Counted from the first letter of the stretch, positions 24,102 through 32,676 are shown. The stretch: 59,577 nt of DNA from CAZNYN01 sp964577295 (GCA_964577295.1 CAZNYN010000009.1:1-59577), one strand, 5' to 3'. Notes: generated by a model not told the origin, from the sequence alone. Numbers and translations are program-made.

Positions 24102-25487
24102 CTACTTCGTAAGCAGGGAAAGAGCCTCGGCGTATATATGGGTTATCTTTCTCAAATGATCAAGAGCTATATACTCATTGGGCTGGTGGTCAAGGTCAAC
24201 TTCTCCGGGCAGGTTCGGGCCGAAGGACACGGAGTTTGAAAGGTTGCGGCAGTATGTTCCGCCTCCCGTGCTGCGCGGGCATTCGTCGATGCCAGTGACA
24301 TTCTTGTATGCTTCGAGAAGTTTCTTTATCAGCGGTGTGTCTGCAGGGACAAAGAGGGGTTTGTTTTCTCCCGCAAGCTTGGGCGTCAAGCCGTCTCTCG
24401 CCGCTTTTTCTTCGATTATCTTGTATATTTTTTCTCCGTCCAAAGTTACCGGGTAGCGAATATCAAGAGAAACGGTGCATACTCCGTTTTCGTGTCTCAA
24501 TATGCCCGCATTGCAGGTAAGAGGGCCCGACACTTCGTCGCGGCACTGAATGCCTATTCCGGAACCGTCAGTAGACGAAAGAATCTCCGCAAGATAGGCA
24601 ATGTGATTTTGGAGCTCATCCTCTCCCCATGATATTGCTTTAAGTGCGCCAAAGAGCTTCACTGCGGCATTGACTCCGAATTCGGGGTTCATTGCATGGG
24701 CACTTGTGCCCCTTGTCTTGACGATCGTGTTGGCGCCTTCAAAAACAACGTCCGATGCACCTGCGGATTTCAGCGTTTCCGCCTGTTCCTCGGAAAGATG
24801 TCCATTGAAAACAGCCTCCGCTTTATCGGGGACAACGTTAAAACGCTCTCCCGCTTTCATGGAAAGAAGCGCGATTCCGTCATTGGGCGCGAATTTTTTT
24901 GACAGGGAAAGTCTCATTATCCCTTTCTCTGCATTGATGAGCGGGAAGCTGGCATCGGGAGAAAAACTGGCGCATGGAGCTTCTTCCTCTGCAAGATATT
25001 TCTTTATACAGCGGCTTCCGCTCTCCTCGTCCACTCCTACTATGAGTCTTACTCTGCACCCAAGCTCCGACACGGATTCTTTCAGGGCTTTCATAGCATA
25101 AAGAGCCGCAAAAGCGGGGCCCTTGTCGTCAACTGTTCCTCTTCCGAAAAGTTTGCCGTCCCTTATCTCTGTATTGTAAGGGTCGGAATCCCATGAGGAA
25201 AGTTCCCCTTCGGGCACAACATCAAGGTGAGCTAAAACTCCTATGAGTTTATCTCCGCTGCCCATTTCCGCATGTCCTGCGACATTGCCTACATTTTTTG
25301 TCTTAAATCCGAGGCTGTCCGCGCACTTTAAAAAGTGCTCCAGCACCTCTGTCATATTCTCGCCGAAAGGGTGCTCCGCACACATTTTGGACTCGTCAAG
25401 CACACTGCGTACAGCAAGAGAAGCTCTGAGGTCCGCCAGCATTGCGTCAAAGTTACAGTCAACGATATCGTGCATCTTTTTATCCAT
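24102..25487 (-). CDS. M20-family metallodipeptidase (PepV/Sapep-like)
   Basis: A 461-residue cytoplasmic dipeptidase. Metal-site residues are visible: His87 and Asp89 in LAHLDVVPEG, bridging Asp120 in GTVDDKGP, Glu154 and Glu155 in GVDEESGS, and a late His in the DLDHQPNEYI region. The W.SDP motif after VPEG and the overall length match the PepV branch, which cleaves a broad range of Xaa-Xaa dipeptides. In an amino-acid fermenter this supplies free amino acids from imported peptides. Gene order gives no further hint; the upstream rmuC gene is 52 bases away on the same strand. Confidence 0.9.
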   Translation of the reverse strand: MDKKMHDIVDCNFDAMLADLRASLAVRSVLDESKMCAEHPFGENMTEVLEHFLKCADSLGFKTKNVGNVAGHAEMGSGDKLIGVLAHLDVVPEGELSSWDSDPYNTEIRDGKLFGRGTVDDKGPAFAALYAMKALKESVSELGCRVRLIVGVDEESGSRCIKKYLAEEEAPCASFSPDASFPLINAEKGIMRLSLSKKFAPNDGIALLSMKAGERFNVVPDKAEAVFNGHLSEEQAETLKSAGASDVVFEGANTIVKTRGTSAHAMNPEFGVNAAVKLFGALKAISWGEDELQNHIAYLAEILSSTDGSGIGIQCRDEVSGPLTCNAGILRHENGVCTVSLDIRYPVTLDGEKIYKIIEEKAARDGLTPKLAGENKPLFVPADTPLIKKLLEAYKNVTGIDECPRSTGGGTYCRNLSNSVSFGPNLPGEVDLDHQPNEYIALDHLRKITHIYAEALSLLTK

Positions 25488-25539
25488 TCAAATCTCCGCC
25501 TTTATAAAATATTTGTAAATTAACAGAGCAAATACAAAC

Positions 25540-26880
25540 TTATTCATCACCGTCAGAAAGTTCAAAAAGGCAGTCTTTTCTGTCGGACTCCACGGGAAGT
25601 GCCTCCACATCGCGCAGAGCTCTTGTAATGGCTCTGCTCCTCACTCCCGCGCTTTCAAGCTCTTTCCCCGCCTGATCTAGCTTCTGCTTTGTCTTTTCAA
25701 GCACTGAGCCAAACTTGTCAAATTCGGTCTTCACCTTGCCGAGCAAAATCCAAACTTCGCTGGAACGCTTCTCTATTGCCAATGTTCTAAAGCCCATCTG
25801 CAGACTGTTTAAAAGAGCCGTTACTGTTGTCGGCCCGGCCGGCACTACTCTGTACTCTCGCGACAGAAGGTCGCACAGTCCGTCTATTCTGAGCACTTCC
25901 GCATAGAGCCCTTCCACAGGCAGGTAGAGTATGCCGAAATCTGTCGTATAGGGCGGTTCGAGATACTTATCCCTTATCATCTTTGCCTCATCAATGACAC
26001 GCGTTCTGAGGGCCTTCTGAGCCTCTGCCGCTCCAGCGGCGTCCCCGTTGTCGGACGCTGTGACAAGACGCTGATAATCTTCTATCGGGAATTTTGAGTC
26101 TATCGGAAGCCATACTGCTCCGCTTCCGTCCTTTGCTCCGGGAAGCGATACTGCAAATTCGACTCTCTCATTGCTGTTCGGTCTTGTGGCTATATTCTCC
26201 GCATACTGTTCCGGAGTCAATATCTGCTCAAGCAGAGTACGAAGCTGCATCTCTCCCCATGTTCCGCGAACCTTGACATTTGAGAGGACTTTTTTTAAGT
26301 CTCCCACGTCGGAAGTTAGAGCTTTCATCTCTCCCAGCCCTTTGTGAACCTGTTCGAGACGCTCCGAAACATTTGTGAAGGCCTCACCTAGCCTCTTCTC
26401 CAATGTTTCGTGGAGCTTCTCGTCCACAGTCGCGCGCATCTTTTCGAGCTTCTCCTCATTGCTTGCGGACAGCTCCAAAAGCTTCTTCTCGACAGTGGCT
26501 CTCATGGCTTCGAGCTTTTCTTCGTTGAGGCGGCTCATATCCGTAAGCTGGCGCGAGAAGGAGTTAAGGCTCTCCCTCTGCAGGTCGCCTATCTCTTTAA
26601 TTCTCTTAGCCTGAGAGTCTCCGAAAGAGGCTATGCCGCGGCTCTGCTCCTCTCTGCCGGAACGAGCGTCCTCCTTCTGCTCTTTCCTCATAGAGGTAAA
26701 TTGCTCGTTTAGAGTACGCTCCGTCTCTTCAAGCCTGCCTTCGATACTCTGAAGACGCACCATCAGCTCTCTTGCGACCTGTTCGAGAGTCGCGCTGTTA
26801 TCCTTAAGTTTTGATACAGTGGAAATAACATAAGCGGTAATAAGCAGAACCGCTATTCCAAGACCTATTATCAAATGCAT
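25540..26880 (-). CDS. rmuC: DNA recombination protein RmuC homologue
   Basis: A 446-residue protein with an N-terminal membrane helix (residues 2-23), a long coiled coil (about 25-190, with repeated EEKLEAMRATVEKKL-type heptads) and the RmuC domain (about 200-410; motifs VRGTWGEMQLRTLLEQIL, PIDSKFPIEDYQRL, YLPVEGLYAEVL). RmuC is a putative nuclease that limits inversions at short inverted repeats. The coiled coil contains an internal near-repeat (two copies of NEEKLEKMRATVxEKL). The start has a GGAGGTGG-type site. Confidence 0.92.
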   Translation of the reverse strand: MHLIIGLGIAVLLITAYVISTVSKLKDNSATLEQVARELMVRLQSIEGRLEETERTLNEQFTSMRKEQKEDARSGREEQSRGIASFGDSQAKRIKEIGDLQRESLNSFSRQLTDMSRLNEEKLEAMRATVEKKLLELSASNEEKLEKMRATVDEKLHETLEKRLGEAFTNVSERLEQVHKGLGEMKALTSDVGDLKKVLSNVKVRGTWGEMQLRTLLEQILTPEQYAENIATRPNSNERVEFAVSLPGAKDGSGAVWLPIDSKFPIEDYQRLVTASDNGDAAGAAEAQKALRTRVIDEAKMIRDKYLEPPYTTDFGILYLPVEGLYAEVLRIDGLCDLLSREYRVVPAGPTTVTALLNSLQMGFRTLAIEKRSSEVWILLGKVKTEFDKFGSVLEKTKQKLDQAGKELESAGVRSRAITRALRDVEALPVESDRKDCLFELSDGDE

Positions 26881-26968
26881 GTCAAGCCACCTCCGTATTT
26901 TCAGACATTATTATATATGACTTCCCGACTCTCTGCAGGCAAAAGTTGCTTAGGCAAAAGTTCAGAGT

Positions 26969-27009
26969 GCAAACAACCGCGCTGTTGACTGCTCAGCGCG
27001 GTTGTTTGC
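26969..27009. terminator. Hairpin between rmuC and hcp, probable hcp terminator
   Basis: Perfect 16-bp stem GCAAACAACCGCGCTG / CAGCGCGGTTGTTTGC with a nine-base loop, 24 bases after the hcp stop on the minus strand. The T tract is weak. Confidence 0.65.
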
Positions 27010-27032
27010 TTTAAGTTAAAAGTTAAGTGATT

Positions 27033-28640
27033 CTAGCCCAGAATAGTTTTGAGGTCTTCGTCTGGTGTCGTTATCGGCTTTATCGCAAATTTCTCGACGA
27101 GAACCTTCAGGACTTCCGGCCCTATGAAGGCGGGAAGAGTGGGCCCGAGGCGAATATCTTTGATTCCGAGGAAGAGCAGTGTCAGCAGTATACATACAGC
27201 CTTCTGCTCATACCATGAAAGTATCATTGAGAGAGGCAGTCCGTTGACATCCGTCTTAAATACATCGGCTAGAGCGGCAGCTATCTTTATTGCGGAATAT
27301 GCGTCATTGCACTGTCCGCAGTCCAGCAGGCGGGGGATCCCCTCTATGTCGCCGAATTCGAGCTTGTTAAAGCGGTACTTTCCGCAGGCCAAAGTAAGTA
27401 TTACAGTGTCCTTGGGAGCTTTTTCCGCAAATTCCGTATAGTAGTTGCGTCCTGTCTTCGCTCCGTCGCAGCCTCCGACAAGGAAGAAGTGGCGTATTTT
27501 GCCTTCGTTTACAAGTTCTACAACTTTGCCTGCCGCTCCGAGAACGGCATTGCGCGCAAAGCCTATTGTTATTCTCTTCTCCGGCTCGTCAGACGCAAAG
27601 CCGGGAGCTTCAAGAGCAGCCTCTATTACAGGGCTGAAATCGCTCTTGTCAACGTGAGTCACTCCGGGCCACTGCACGAGTCCGCTTGTAAATATTCTGC
27701 CGAAGTACCCCTCTCTCGGCTTCTGAATGCAGTTTGTCGTCATAAGCACAGAGCCTGGGAATGCGTCGAACTCCTTCTGCTGATCCTGCCAAGCTCCGCC
27801 GTAATTTCCGACAAGATGGGGATACTTTTTGAGCTCCGGGTACGCGTTGCAGGGAAGCATCTCTCCGTGAGTGTAGACATTGATGCCCTTGCCCTCTGTC
27901 TGTTTGAGAAGAGCTTCCAAATCTGCCAGATCGTGCCCCGAAACAAGTATCGCCTTGCCCTTTACCGCTGTCACTCTTACCTGTGTCGGTTCGGGATGTC
28001 CGTACTTGCCCGTATTAGCCGAGTCAAGCAGCTCCATTACTTTGAGGTTGATTTCGCCTATCTTCATATTCAGAGCAAGCATAGAGTCGACAGTAATATC
28101 CTCTTCAAGCAGGCTCGCCATTGCAGTGATGAAGAACGTGTTTACTTCGCTGTCCTTCTGTCCCAAAACCCATGCGTGGTGGGCGTAGGCGGCAGTTCCC
28201 TTAAGTCCGTAAATCGCAAGCCATTTGAGTCCGCCAAGGTCTGCTCCGTACCTCTTGATATCCTCTTCCGGGGAATATTCGCCGTTGTACAAGTCGAGGT
28301 CTATCTTCATTTCCTGATCGGAGGAGCAGCCGCAGTCACAGCCGCAGTCACAGGACGAGCCGCAGGCAAAAGTGTCCTGTGCGTTTATCGTCTCGATAAT
28401 ACGCTTTTCCACGTCCTCAGGGTCAAAATTGACATTTGTAACAGTGGTAAAGATGTTTTCGATGATTCTAAAGGCCGCCTCTTCCGAATATGATCTGGCT
28501 TTTACCGCAGCTCCCGCATATTCCATAGTCTCGTAAAGCAAAATATCCTGCAAATCGGAAGTCTTTGAGTCCTTGCCGCAGACTCCGACTGCCGTACATC
28601 CTGTTCCCTTCGCGCACTGCTCACACTGATAACAAAACAT
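27033..28640 (-). CDS. hcp: Hybrid-cluster protein (hydroxylamine reductase / NO-related)
   Basis: A 535-residue Hcp. The N-terminus MFCYQCEQCAKGTGCTAVGVCG holds the cubane ligands Cys3, Cys6, Cys15 and Cys21, the Cx2Cx8Cx5C spacing of class I proteins. Hybrid-cluster ligands lie in later motifs (VSGHDLADLE, YTHGEMLPCNAYPELKKYPHL, ACGKYRFNKLEFGDI, LLDCGQCNDAYSAI). Hcp reduces NO or hydroxylamine and S-nitrosylates proteins in other bacteria. One odd stretch is a cysteine-dense insertion at residues 93-105 (Cys at 93, 97, 99, 101, 103, 105). It is the last gene of an Rrf2-ferredoxin-hcp operon, which points to nitrosative stress. Confidence 0.96.
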   Translation of the reverse strand: MFCYQCEQCAKGTGCTAVGVCGKDSKTSDLQDILLYETMEYAGAAVKARSYSEEAAFRIIENIFTTVTNVNFDPEDVEKRIIETINAQDTFACGSSCDCGCDCGCSSDQEMKIDLDLYNGEYSPEEDIKRYGADLGGLKWLAIYGLKGTAAYAHHAWVLGQKDSEVNTFFITAMASLLEEDITVDSMLALNMKIGEINLKVMELLDSANTGKYGHPEPTQVRVTAVKGKAILVSGHDLADLEALLKQTEGKGINVYTHGEMLPCNAYPELKKYPHLVGNYGGAWQDQQKEFDAFPGSVLMTTNCIQKPREGYFGRIFTSGLVQWPGVTHVDKSDFSPVIEAALEAPGFASDEPEKRITIGFARNAVLGAAGKVVELVNEGKIRHFFLVGGCDGAKTGRNYYTEFAEKAPKDTVILTLACGKYRFNKLEFGDIEGIPRLLDCGQCNDAYSAIKIAAALADVFKTDVNGLPLSMILSWYEQKAVCILLTLLFLGIKDIRLGPTLPAFIGPEVLKVLVEKFAIKPITTPDEDLKTILG

Positions 28641-28690
28641 ATTTTCACTCTCCTATGCCGAACTATCGGCTTTTTATTGCGGAACCTATG

Positions 28691-29416
28691 TTATTTGGGG
28701 AATATTTCCTTTATTTCCATTATCTTTCCCTTAAGGGAAAGCTTTATAAGCTTTAGACGAATTGGCTTTCCTGCTCTTGCTATGGCAGCCTCAACGAGTT
28801 TCACAAGACCGCCGCAGCACGGAACTTCCATATAAGCCACATCTATTTTTTCTATGTTATTGCAAGTTATTATCTCGCTGAGCTTGCCTATGTAGGGCTG
28901 AATATCGTCAAGCTTGGGGCATCCGACAAGACATATCTTTCCCGCAAGTATATCGCTGTGGAATGTCGGACAGGAAAAGGCAGTACAATCGGCAGAAATA
29001 AGCAGGTGCGCCCCGTTAAGATAAGATGCCTCGACCGGAACAAGCCGCATCTGTACAGGCCAGTTCACCAACTCCGACTCAGAAGAAGATGCAGGAGCCG
29101 CGCTGCTTTCAACCTTGGCCTTCTTCAGCTCCATAGCCATACTTCCGGGACAGCCGCCGTGAACAATGGCTTCGGCCTTTTTTGCCTTCAGACGCTCTTT
29201 GACAAGCTCGGCATCATATGGCTCGGCTTCGCGCATCTCAAAAGTTATAGCCCCTCTCGGACACTCCCCTATACAGTCGCCCAGACCGTCACAGTAAATC
29301 TCGCTTATAAGCTTGGCTTTGCCGTTCTGTATAGCTATTGCTCCCTCATGACATGCGCCGGCACAGATACCGCAGCCGTCGCACTTCTCCTCGTCAATCT
29401 TAATTATTCTCCTCAT
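28691..29416 (-). CDS. Ferredoxin-domain protein, probable electron donor to Hcp
   Basis: A 241-residue protein with an N-terminal bacterial ferredoxin domain. The first cluster motif is complete (CDGCGICAGACHEGA). In the second (CDGLGDCIGECPRGA) the second Cys is Leu, a feature common in this Hcp-linked family. The C-terminal part (about 75-241) is an uncharacterised domain with conserved Cys in ADCTAFSCP, KICLVGCPKLDD and EVPCCGGL, perhaps a further Fe-S or metal site. It overlaps the Rrf2 gene by 17 bases and precedes hcp by 50. Donating electrons to Hcp is inferred from context. Confidence 0.85.
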   Translation of the reverse strand: MRRIIKIDEEKCDGCGICAGACHEGAIAIQNGKAKLISEIYCDGLGDCIGECPRGAITFEMREAEPYDAELVKERLKAKKAEAIVHGGCPGSMAMELKKAKVESSAAPASSSESELVNWPVQMRLVPVEASYLNGAHLLISADCTAFSCPTFHSDILAGKICLVGCPKLDDIQPYIGKLSEIITCNNIEKIDVAYMEVPCCGGLVKLVEAAIARAGKPIRLKLIKLSLKGKIMEIKEIFPK

Positions 29417-29840
29417 TACTCTCTCTCCCCGCAGTTGAATTGATAAAATCTTCCAACGTATGTAACTTAAGCCATTCCCGTGTTTCCTGCGTTACCTTCG
29501 ATATAAAACCTTTGAACATACAGCTGCCGTAAACACATTGTTCTCTTCCGAATACACAGCCGTCATCGCCGATAGGCCCTTCCATGGCTTCCACTATGTC
29601 GAGAAATGATATATCCTTCACATCTTTTGCAAGCACAGACCCGCCCTTTGGGCCTCTGACCGTACTTATTAGCTCTGAGCGCGAAAGACGCAGAACAACT
29701 TTCGCAAGATGCGTCTCCGAAACACCCAGCACCTCAGCCATCTCGTTTATAGAGACCCTGCATCCGTTTTTCACTGCCATCAATCCCATGCAGTGAAGGG
29801 CGATATATGTAGCTTCGTTAAACCCTAAAATTTTTGCCAT
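29400..29840 (-). CDS. Rrf2-family Fe-S transcriptional regulator (probable NO or redox sensor)
   Basis: A 146-residue regulator with a winged helix (VSINEMAEVLGVSETHLAKVVLRLSRSELISTVRGPKGGSVLA, about 28-70) and three Cys in GCVFGREQCVYGSCMF (about 103-118), the ligand set for a [2Fe-2S] or [4Fe-4S] cluster as in NsrR and IscR. It heads the operon with the ferredoxin and hcp genes, so it most likely represses its own operon until NO destroys the cluster. That link is inference from order. Confidence 0.9.
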   Translation of the reverse strand: MAKILGFNEATYIALHCMGLMAVKNGCRVSINEMAEVLGVSETHLAKVVLRLSRSELISTVRGPKGGSVLAKDVKDISFLDIVEAMEGPIGDDGCVFGREQCVYGSCMFKGFISKVTQETREWLKLHTLEDFINSTAGRESNEENN

Positions 29841-29890
29841 ATTGTCTGCTCCAAATAAAAGTATTGAAGTACCTTAATTCCTTAATATGC

Positions 29891-29918
29891 ATTATATAGA
29901 TTTTCTGATCTCTGTATA
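29891..29918 (-). promoter_or_regulatory. Promoter of the Rrf2-ferredoxin-hcp operon with nearby repeat
   Basis: Minus strand: -35-like TATACA (29913-29918), a 16-base spacer and -10 TATAAT (29891-29896), about 50 bases before the regulator start. Directly downstream is a tandem CCTTAAT repeat (on the plus strand CCTTAATTCCTTAAT, from 29872), a candidate Rrf2 site. Confidence 0.5.
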
Positions 29919-30028
29919 TAGGTAATTTAACCTAATAAAATCGATATCAGTTTTTTAATCTTCCGCTATAAGAGCAATGGAGGTATACTTTTTAGGAAGT
30001 TCAACATTTTTGAAAGAAGGAATTTTTA

Positions 30029-30874
30029 ATGTCTGTATGTTACTACAACGGGAAATTTACACCGGTCTCCGAATGCGCTATTCCCGTAACCGATATGTCT
30101 ATACAGCGCGGTGTCGGGGCTTTTGAGTCGATAAGGATTTACAAAGGCAAACCCTTTGCTATGATGCCCCACCTCGAACGCCTCGCAGGCAGCGCAGCGG
30201 GAGCAGGAATCGAAGCCTCGGAGATTATAAAGAAACTCCCCGAAATTATAAAAGAAGGACTGAAACACGAAGGCGCTCCAAAGACGGACGGACTTGTGAA
30301 GCCCTACATTACCGGCGGAGACATCAACGACAGAGGACGCTTCCCAACCCCCCGCTTCTTCGTAATATTTGACGAAGAAGTCCACAAGCCCACAGAAGAA
30401 GATATCAAGTGCGGAATAGCTCTCGAACCAAACAGACTTGACAGGCCTTTCCCTCTTATAAAGAGCACAAACTACCTCTTTGGCCTCATTCCCCTCTCAA
30501 AGGCTCAGAATAAAAATTTTGAGTCTCTCTACATCACACCCGAAGGTGAGATAACAGAGGCAATGAGCAGCAACTTCTTCCTCTGCAAAGACGGCAAAGT
30601 TATCACTGCGCCGGTTGGCAGAGTGCTCAAAGGAGTCACCAGAGATATCGTAATCAACCTGGCAAAAGAGTGCGGCTTTAAAGTAGAAGAGAGATGCCCG
30701 CTCGAAAGCGAACTGGCTTCGGCAGACGAAGCCTTCATAACAGGCTCGGTCAAAGAAATCCTGGCAGTCGTAAGAGTCGGCAATCAGCAGATAGGCAGCG
30801 GACACCCGGGCCCGGTAGTCCAGCACCTCCAGAGACTATTTAAAGCAAACATGGACAACTGGCTTGAAAAATAG
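30029..30874 (+). CDS. Class IV PLP aminotransferase (branched-chain or D-amino-acid type)
   Basis: A 281-residue enzyme of fold type IV. The PLP lysine is Lys145 in LIKSTNYL, with FESIRIYKGKPF and HLERLAGSA near the start and EGEITEAMSSNFFL and RVLKGVTRDIVINLA further on. These belong to the BCAT / D-alanine aminotransferase / aminodeoxychorismate lyase group. The motif set leans towards branched-chain aminotransferase-like enzymes, but substrate cannot be set by eye. In an amino-acid fermenter it could deaminate Val, Leu or Ile. The gene is alone on its strand and ends at a clear terminator. Confidence 0.87.
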   Translation: MSVCYYNGKFTPVSECAIPVTDMSIQRGVGAFESIRIYKGKPFAMMPHLERLAGSAAGAGIEASEIIKKLPEIIKEGLKHEGAPKTDGLVKPYITGGDINDRGRFPTPRFFVIFDEEVHKPTEEDIKCGIALEPNRLDRPFPLIKSTNYLFGLIPLSKAQNKNFESLYITPEGEITEAMSSNFFLCKDGKVITAPVGRVLKGVTRDIVINLAKECGFKVEERCPLESELASADEAFITGSVKEILAVVRVGNQQIGSGHPGPVVQHLQRLFKANMDNWLEK

Positions 30875-30931
30875 CGGCAAAACAAAATAAGCGGAGGCAA
30901 AAATCTTTCCGCAATATTCTAATATAAAATC

Positions 30932-30970
30932 AGAGGCAGACGACAGACTTACGCCGCTCTGCCTCTTTTT
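30932..30970 (+). terminator. Terminator after the class IV aminotransferase gene
   Basis: 9-bp stem AGAGGCAGA / TCTGCCTCT with a 17-base loop, followed by a run of T. Confidence 0.8.
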
Positions 30971-31369
30971 CCCGCAGTGGAAAATCAAAGCTCTTGATTT
31001 TCGATGTAAGAACCGCAAATATCTTTGACTCTTTCCGGCAATTACCGTAAATTCCAGCCTCACACCCTCTTTGCCATATAAATGTAACACACCAAGGAAG
31101 TTTACATGTCACTTCATACAAAAAAGCACTCATTACGCAAATAACGTCATTTTTGCACGTCAAAATTCCCTGACTTTAATTGGCATATCATCAACTTCTT
31201 GCTACAAATTCGTTGGATCAAAGAAAACAGCTTGCACAAAATCAACATCGCTTCTATCTTCGTGATGGTTGTTTTTTGTGCGGTATATATCTGCATCATA
31301 CTATACTTAGCAGACAAGCATCAGAATCAAGTTTTACAGTTAACGCGCTTACACACATTAATTTAACGG
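30971..31369. other. Non-coding stretch before the IS remnant
   Basis: No supported gene, RNA or repeat was recognised. Composition is mixed with several short unrelated frames, which suits decayed sequence at the border of an insertion-sequence island. Confidence 0.4.
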
Positions 31370-31680
31370 GGGGTGCGGACAAAAAGTTGGGATAGACCCT
31401 ACGGAATCCGGCGGTGCTTCATTTGGATCCTTCAGGCACTCCTCTAACAGCCTGTGTGTGAAGAGATTCATCCTAAGCATCGTACTCATTACCGTCAGCG
31501 ACAGTTTTCCCGATGAAATGTAGTGCAGCCATTTTATTACCAACAGCGATATCATGGCTGTCCAAATCTGGATCTTTAAGGCATTCTCGCTTGTTCCTAT
31601 GAATGTTTTAACGTTCAGCGTCTGTTTCACTGTTTTAAAGAATAGCTCTATCTGCCACCGTTCTTTAATGAAATAATGGC
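31370..31680 (-). pseudogene. IS4-family transposase, C-terminal remnant
   Basis: The minus strand encodes only the end of a DDE transposase: FIKERWQIELFFKTVKQTLN, with the catalytic Glu of the Y-R-E-K region in RWQIELFFK, then VKTFIGTSENALKIQIWTA. Upstream, an in-frame TAG appears just past 31680, and the first two acidic catalytic residues and the N-terminal domain are missing. The remnant ends near a GGGGTGCGGAC block at 31370 that may be the element's end. Confidence 0.8.
31374..31385 (+). repeat. Left copy of a 12-base inverted repeat (TGCGGACAAAAA)
   Basis: Exact reverse complement of 32677-32688. The pair brackets the two transposase remnants and the toxin-antitoxin genes. Confidence 0.7.
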
Positions 31681-31813
31681 TGACAGTATTCTATTTGTTC
31701 CAAGGGAAGATATAGTCTCTCTCGAAGCCCATGTCGGAGATAGGCGCATAGCAGCGAGTATTGACAGAGCCTTAATACAGATTTTGGGCATTGCAGATAA
31801 GATTTTTATGTAA
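31676..31813 (+). other. Short orphan frame, possible C-terminal fragment of an interrupted gene
   Basis: A 45-residue frame (starts MADSILFVPREDIVSLE, ends ADKIFM). It has protein-like composition and ends 30 bases before the antitoxin gene. No ribosome site is present, and the beginning coincides with the break point of the IS remnant, so it may be the tail of a gene cut by the insertion. Not recognised. Confidence 0.3.
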
Positions 31814-31824
31814 TACAATGTATT
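31812..31824. promoter_or_regulatory. Palindromic candidate operator of the toxin-antitoxin pair
   Basis: AATACA-A-TGTATT, a perfect 13-base palindrome with a central base, 20 bases before the antitoxin ATG. A possible -35 TTGGGC and -10 TATGTA with a 17-base spacer lie just upstream. Ribbon-helix-helix antitoxins usually bind such sites to repress their own operon. Confidence 0.5.
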
Positions 31825-31843
31825 GCACAAGGGAGGGGTGGCC

Positions 31844-32071
31844 ATGAGCACAATATCATTAAGGCTGAGTAATGAAGATACAGAACTTTTTAGAAAATAT
31901 GCAGCACTCAACGGGATAAGTCTGTCTGAGCTTGTGCGTCAATCTGTGCTTGATCGTATCGAGGACGAATATGACTTAAAGGCATATAAAAATGCTGTTG
32001 ACGCATATCACAGAAACCCAATCACATTTTCTCACGCTGATGTAAAGAAAATGTTTGCCGAGGTTGACTAA
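31844..32071 (+). CDS. Ribbon-helix-helix antitoxin (RelB/DUF6290 type)
   Basis: A 75-residue protein that starts STISLRLSNEDTELFRKYA, a classic ribbon-helix-helix DNA-binding strand and helix. It continues with GISLSELVRQSVLDRIEDEYD and a C-terminal tail (ITFSHADVKKMFAEVD) of the kind that wraps the toxin. A GGAGGGG site precedes the ATG at 31844; a GTG-type longer frame from 31823 is not needed. The toxin gene follows after six bases. Confidence 0.88.
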   Translation: MSTISLRLSNEDTELFRKYAALNGISLSELVRQSVLDRIEDEYDLKAYKNAVDAYHRNPITFSHADVKKMFAEVD

Positions 32072-32077
32072 GGCATT

Positions 32078-32341
32078 ATGTATGAGGTCCTTTATACCGT
32101 ACAAGCGGTCAAGGAATTAAAAAAACTTGATACACATACTCGGACGCTTATTTTGGCATGGATAGAAAAAAACTTGGTTGGCTGTTCTGACCCACGTTTG
32201 CATGGAAAAGGGCTGACAGCCAACCGTAGTGGTCAATGGAGATATCGTATCGGCGATTATAGAGTCCTGGCTGAAATACAGGAAGAAAAACTTATAATCC
32301 TTGTTTTGTCAGCAGGGCATAGAAAAAATATTTACTGCTAA
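32078..32341 (+). CDS. RelE/ParE-family toxin
   Basis: An 87-residue basic protein with the RelE fold pattern: YTVQAVKELKKLD at the start, HGKGLTANRSGQWRYRIGDYRVLAEI in the core and LSAGHRKNIY at the end, where the final His-Arg-Lys...Tyr block is characteristic. RelE toxins cut mRNA in the ribosome A site; ParE members act on gyrase. The core RSGQWRYRIGDYR favours the RelE side. The gene follows the antitoxin and appears intact, so the pair is probably functional. Confidence 0.9.
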   Translation: MYEVLYTVQAVKELKKLDTHTRTLILAWIEKNLVGCSDPRLHGKGLTANRSGQWRYRIGDYRVLAEIQEEKLIILVLSAGHRKNIYC

Positions 32342-32416
32342 GCGCTATTGTGATTGAACCTGTAATTATTAGTGGACCCCTTGTCAAGTACCAATAATTT
32401 TCCAAAATAACCAAAG

Positions 32417-32668
32417 TTACGAGGCAACTCTTTTTGCCTTAGCGCGCTCATAGACGCCGGCCGCTGTACCTCCTACGGAGCTGTGGTATCTCTCGTTATT
32501 GTAGTAACGGATATACTCAGACAGGCGCTTCGACAGATCTCCGGCGCTTGTGAACTCATTGCAATAGAGGAATTCATACTTGAGTGTTCTCCGGAAACGC
32601 TCTATGAGTATGTTGTCCAACGCACGTCCCCTGCTGTCCATGCTGATGCGGACGCTGTTGCTCTTTAA
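32417..32668 (-). pseudogene. IS3-family transposase (OrfB), C-terminal remnant
   Basis: The frame gives LKSNSVRISMDSRGRALDNI, FRRTLKYEFLY, and RLSEYIRYYNNERYHSSVGG, the end of an IS3-type integrase domain with the last catalytic Glu region (DNILIERF). The N-terminal part with the first two Asp residues is absent and the frame ends at about 32668. A TGGACCCC block at about 32371-32378 may be the outer end of the element. Confidence 0.82.
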
Positions 32669-32676
32669 TAGTCCTG

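Noticed and set aside
27489..28493. 334-residue plus-strand frame opposite hcp
   Set aside because: Antisense shadow of hcp; unusual amino-acid composition and no start context.
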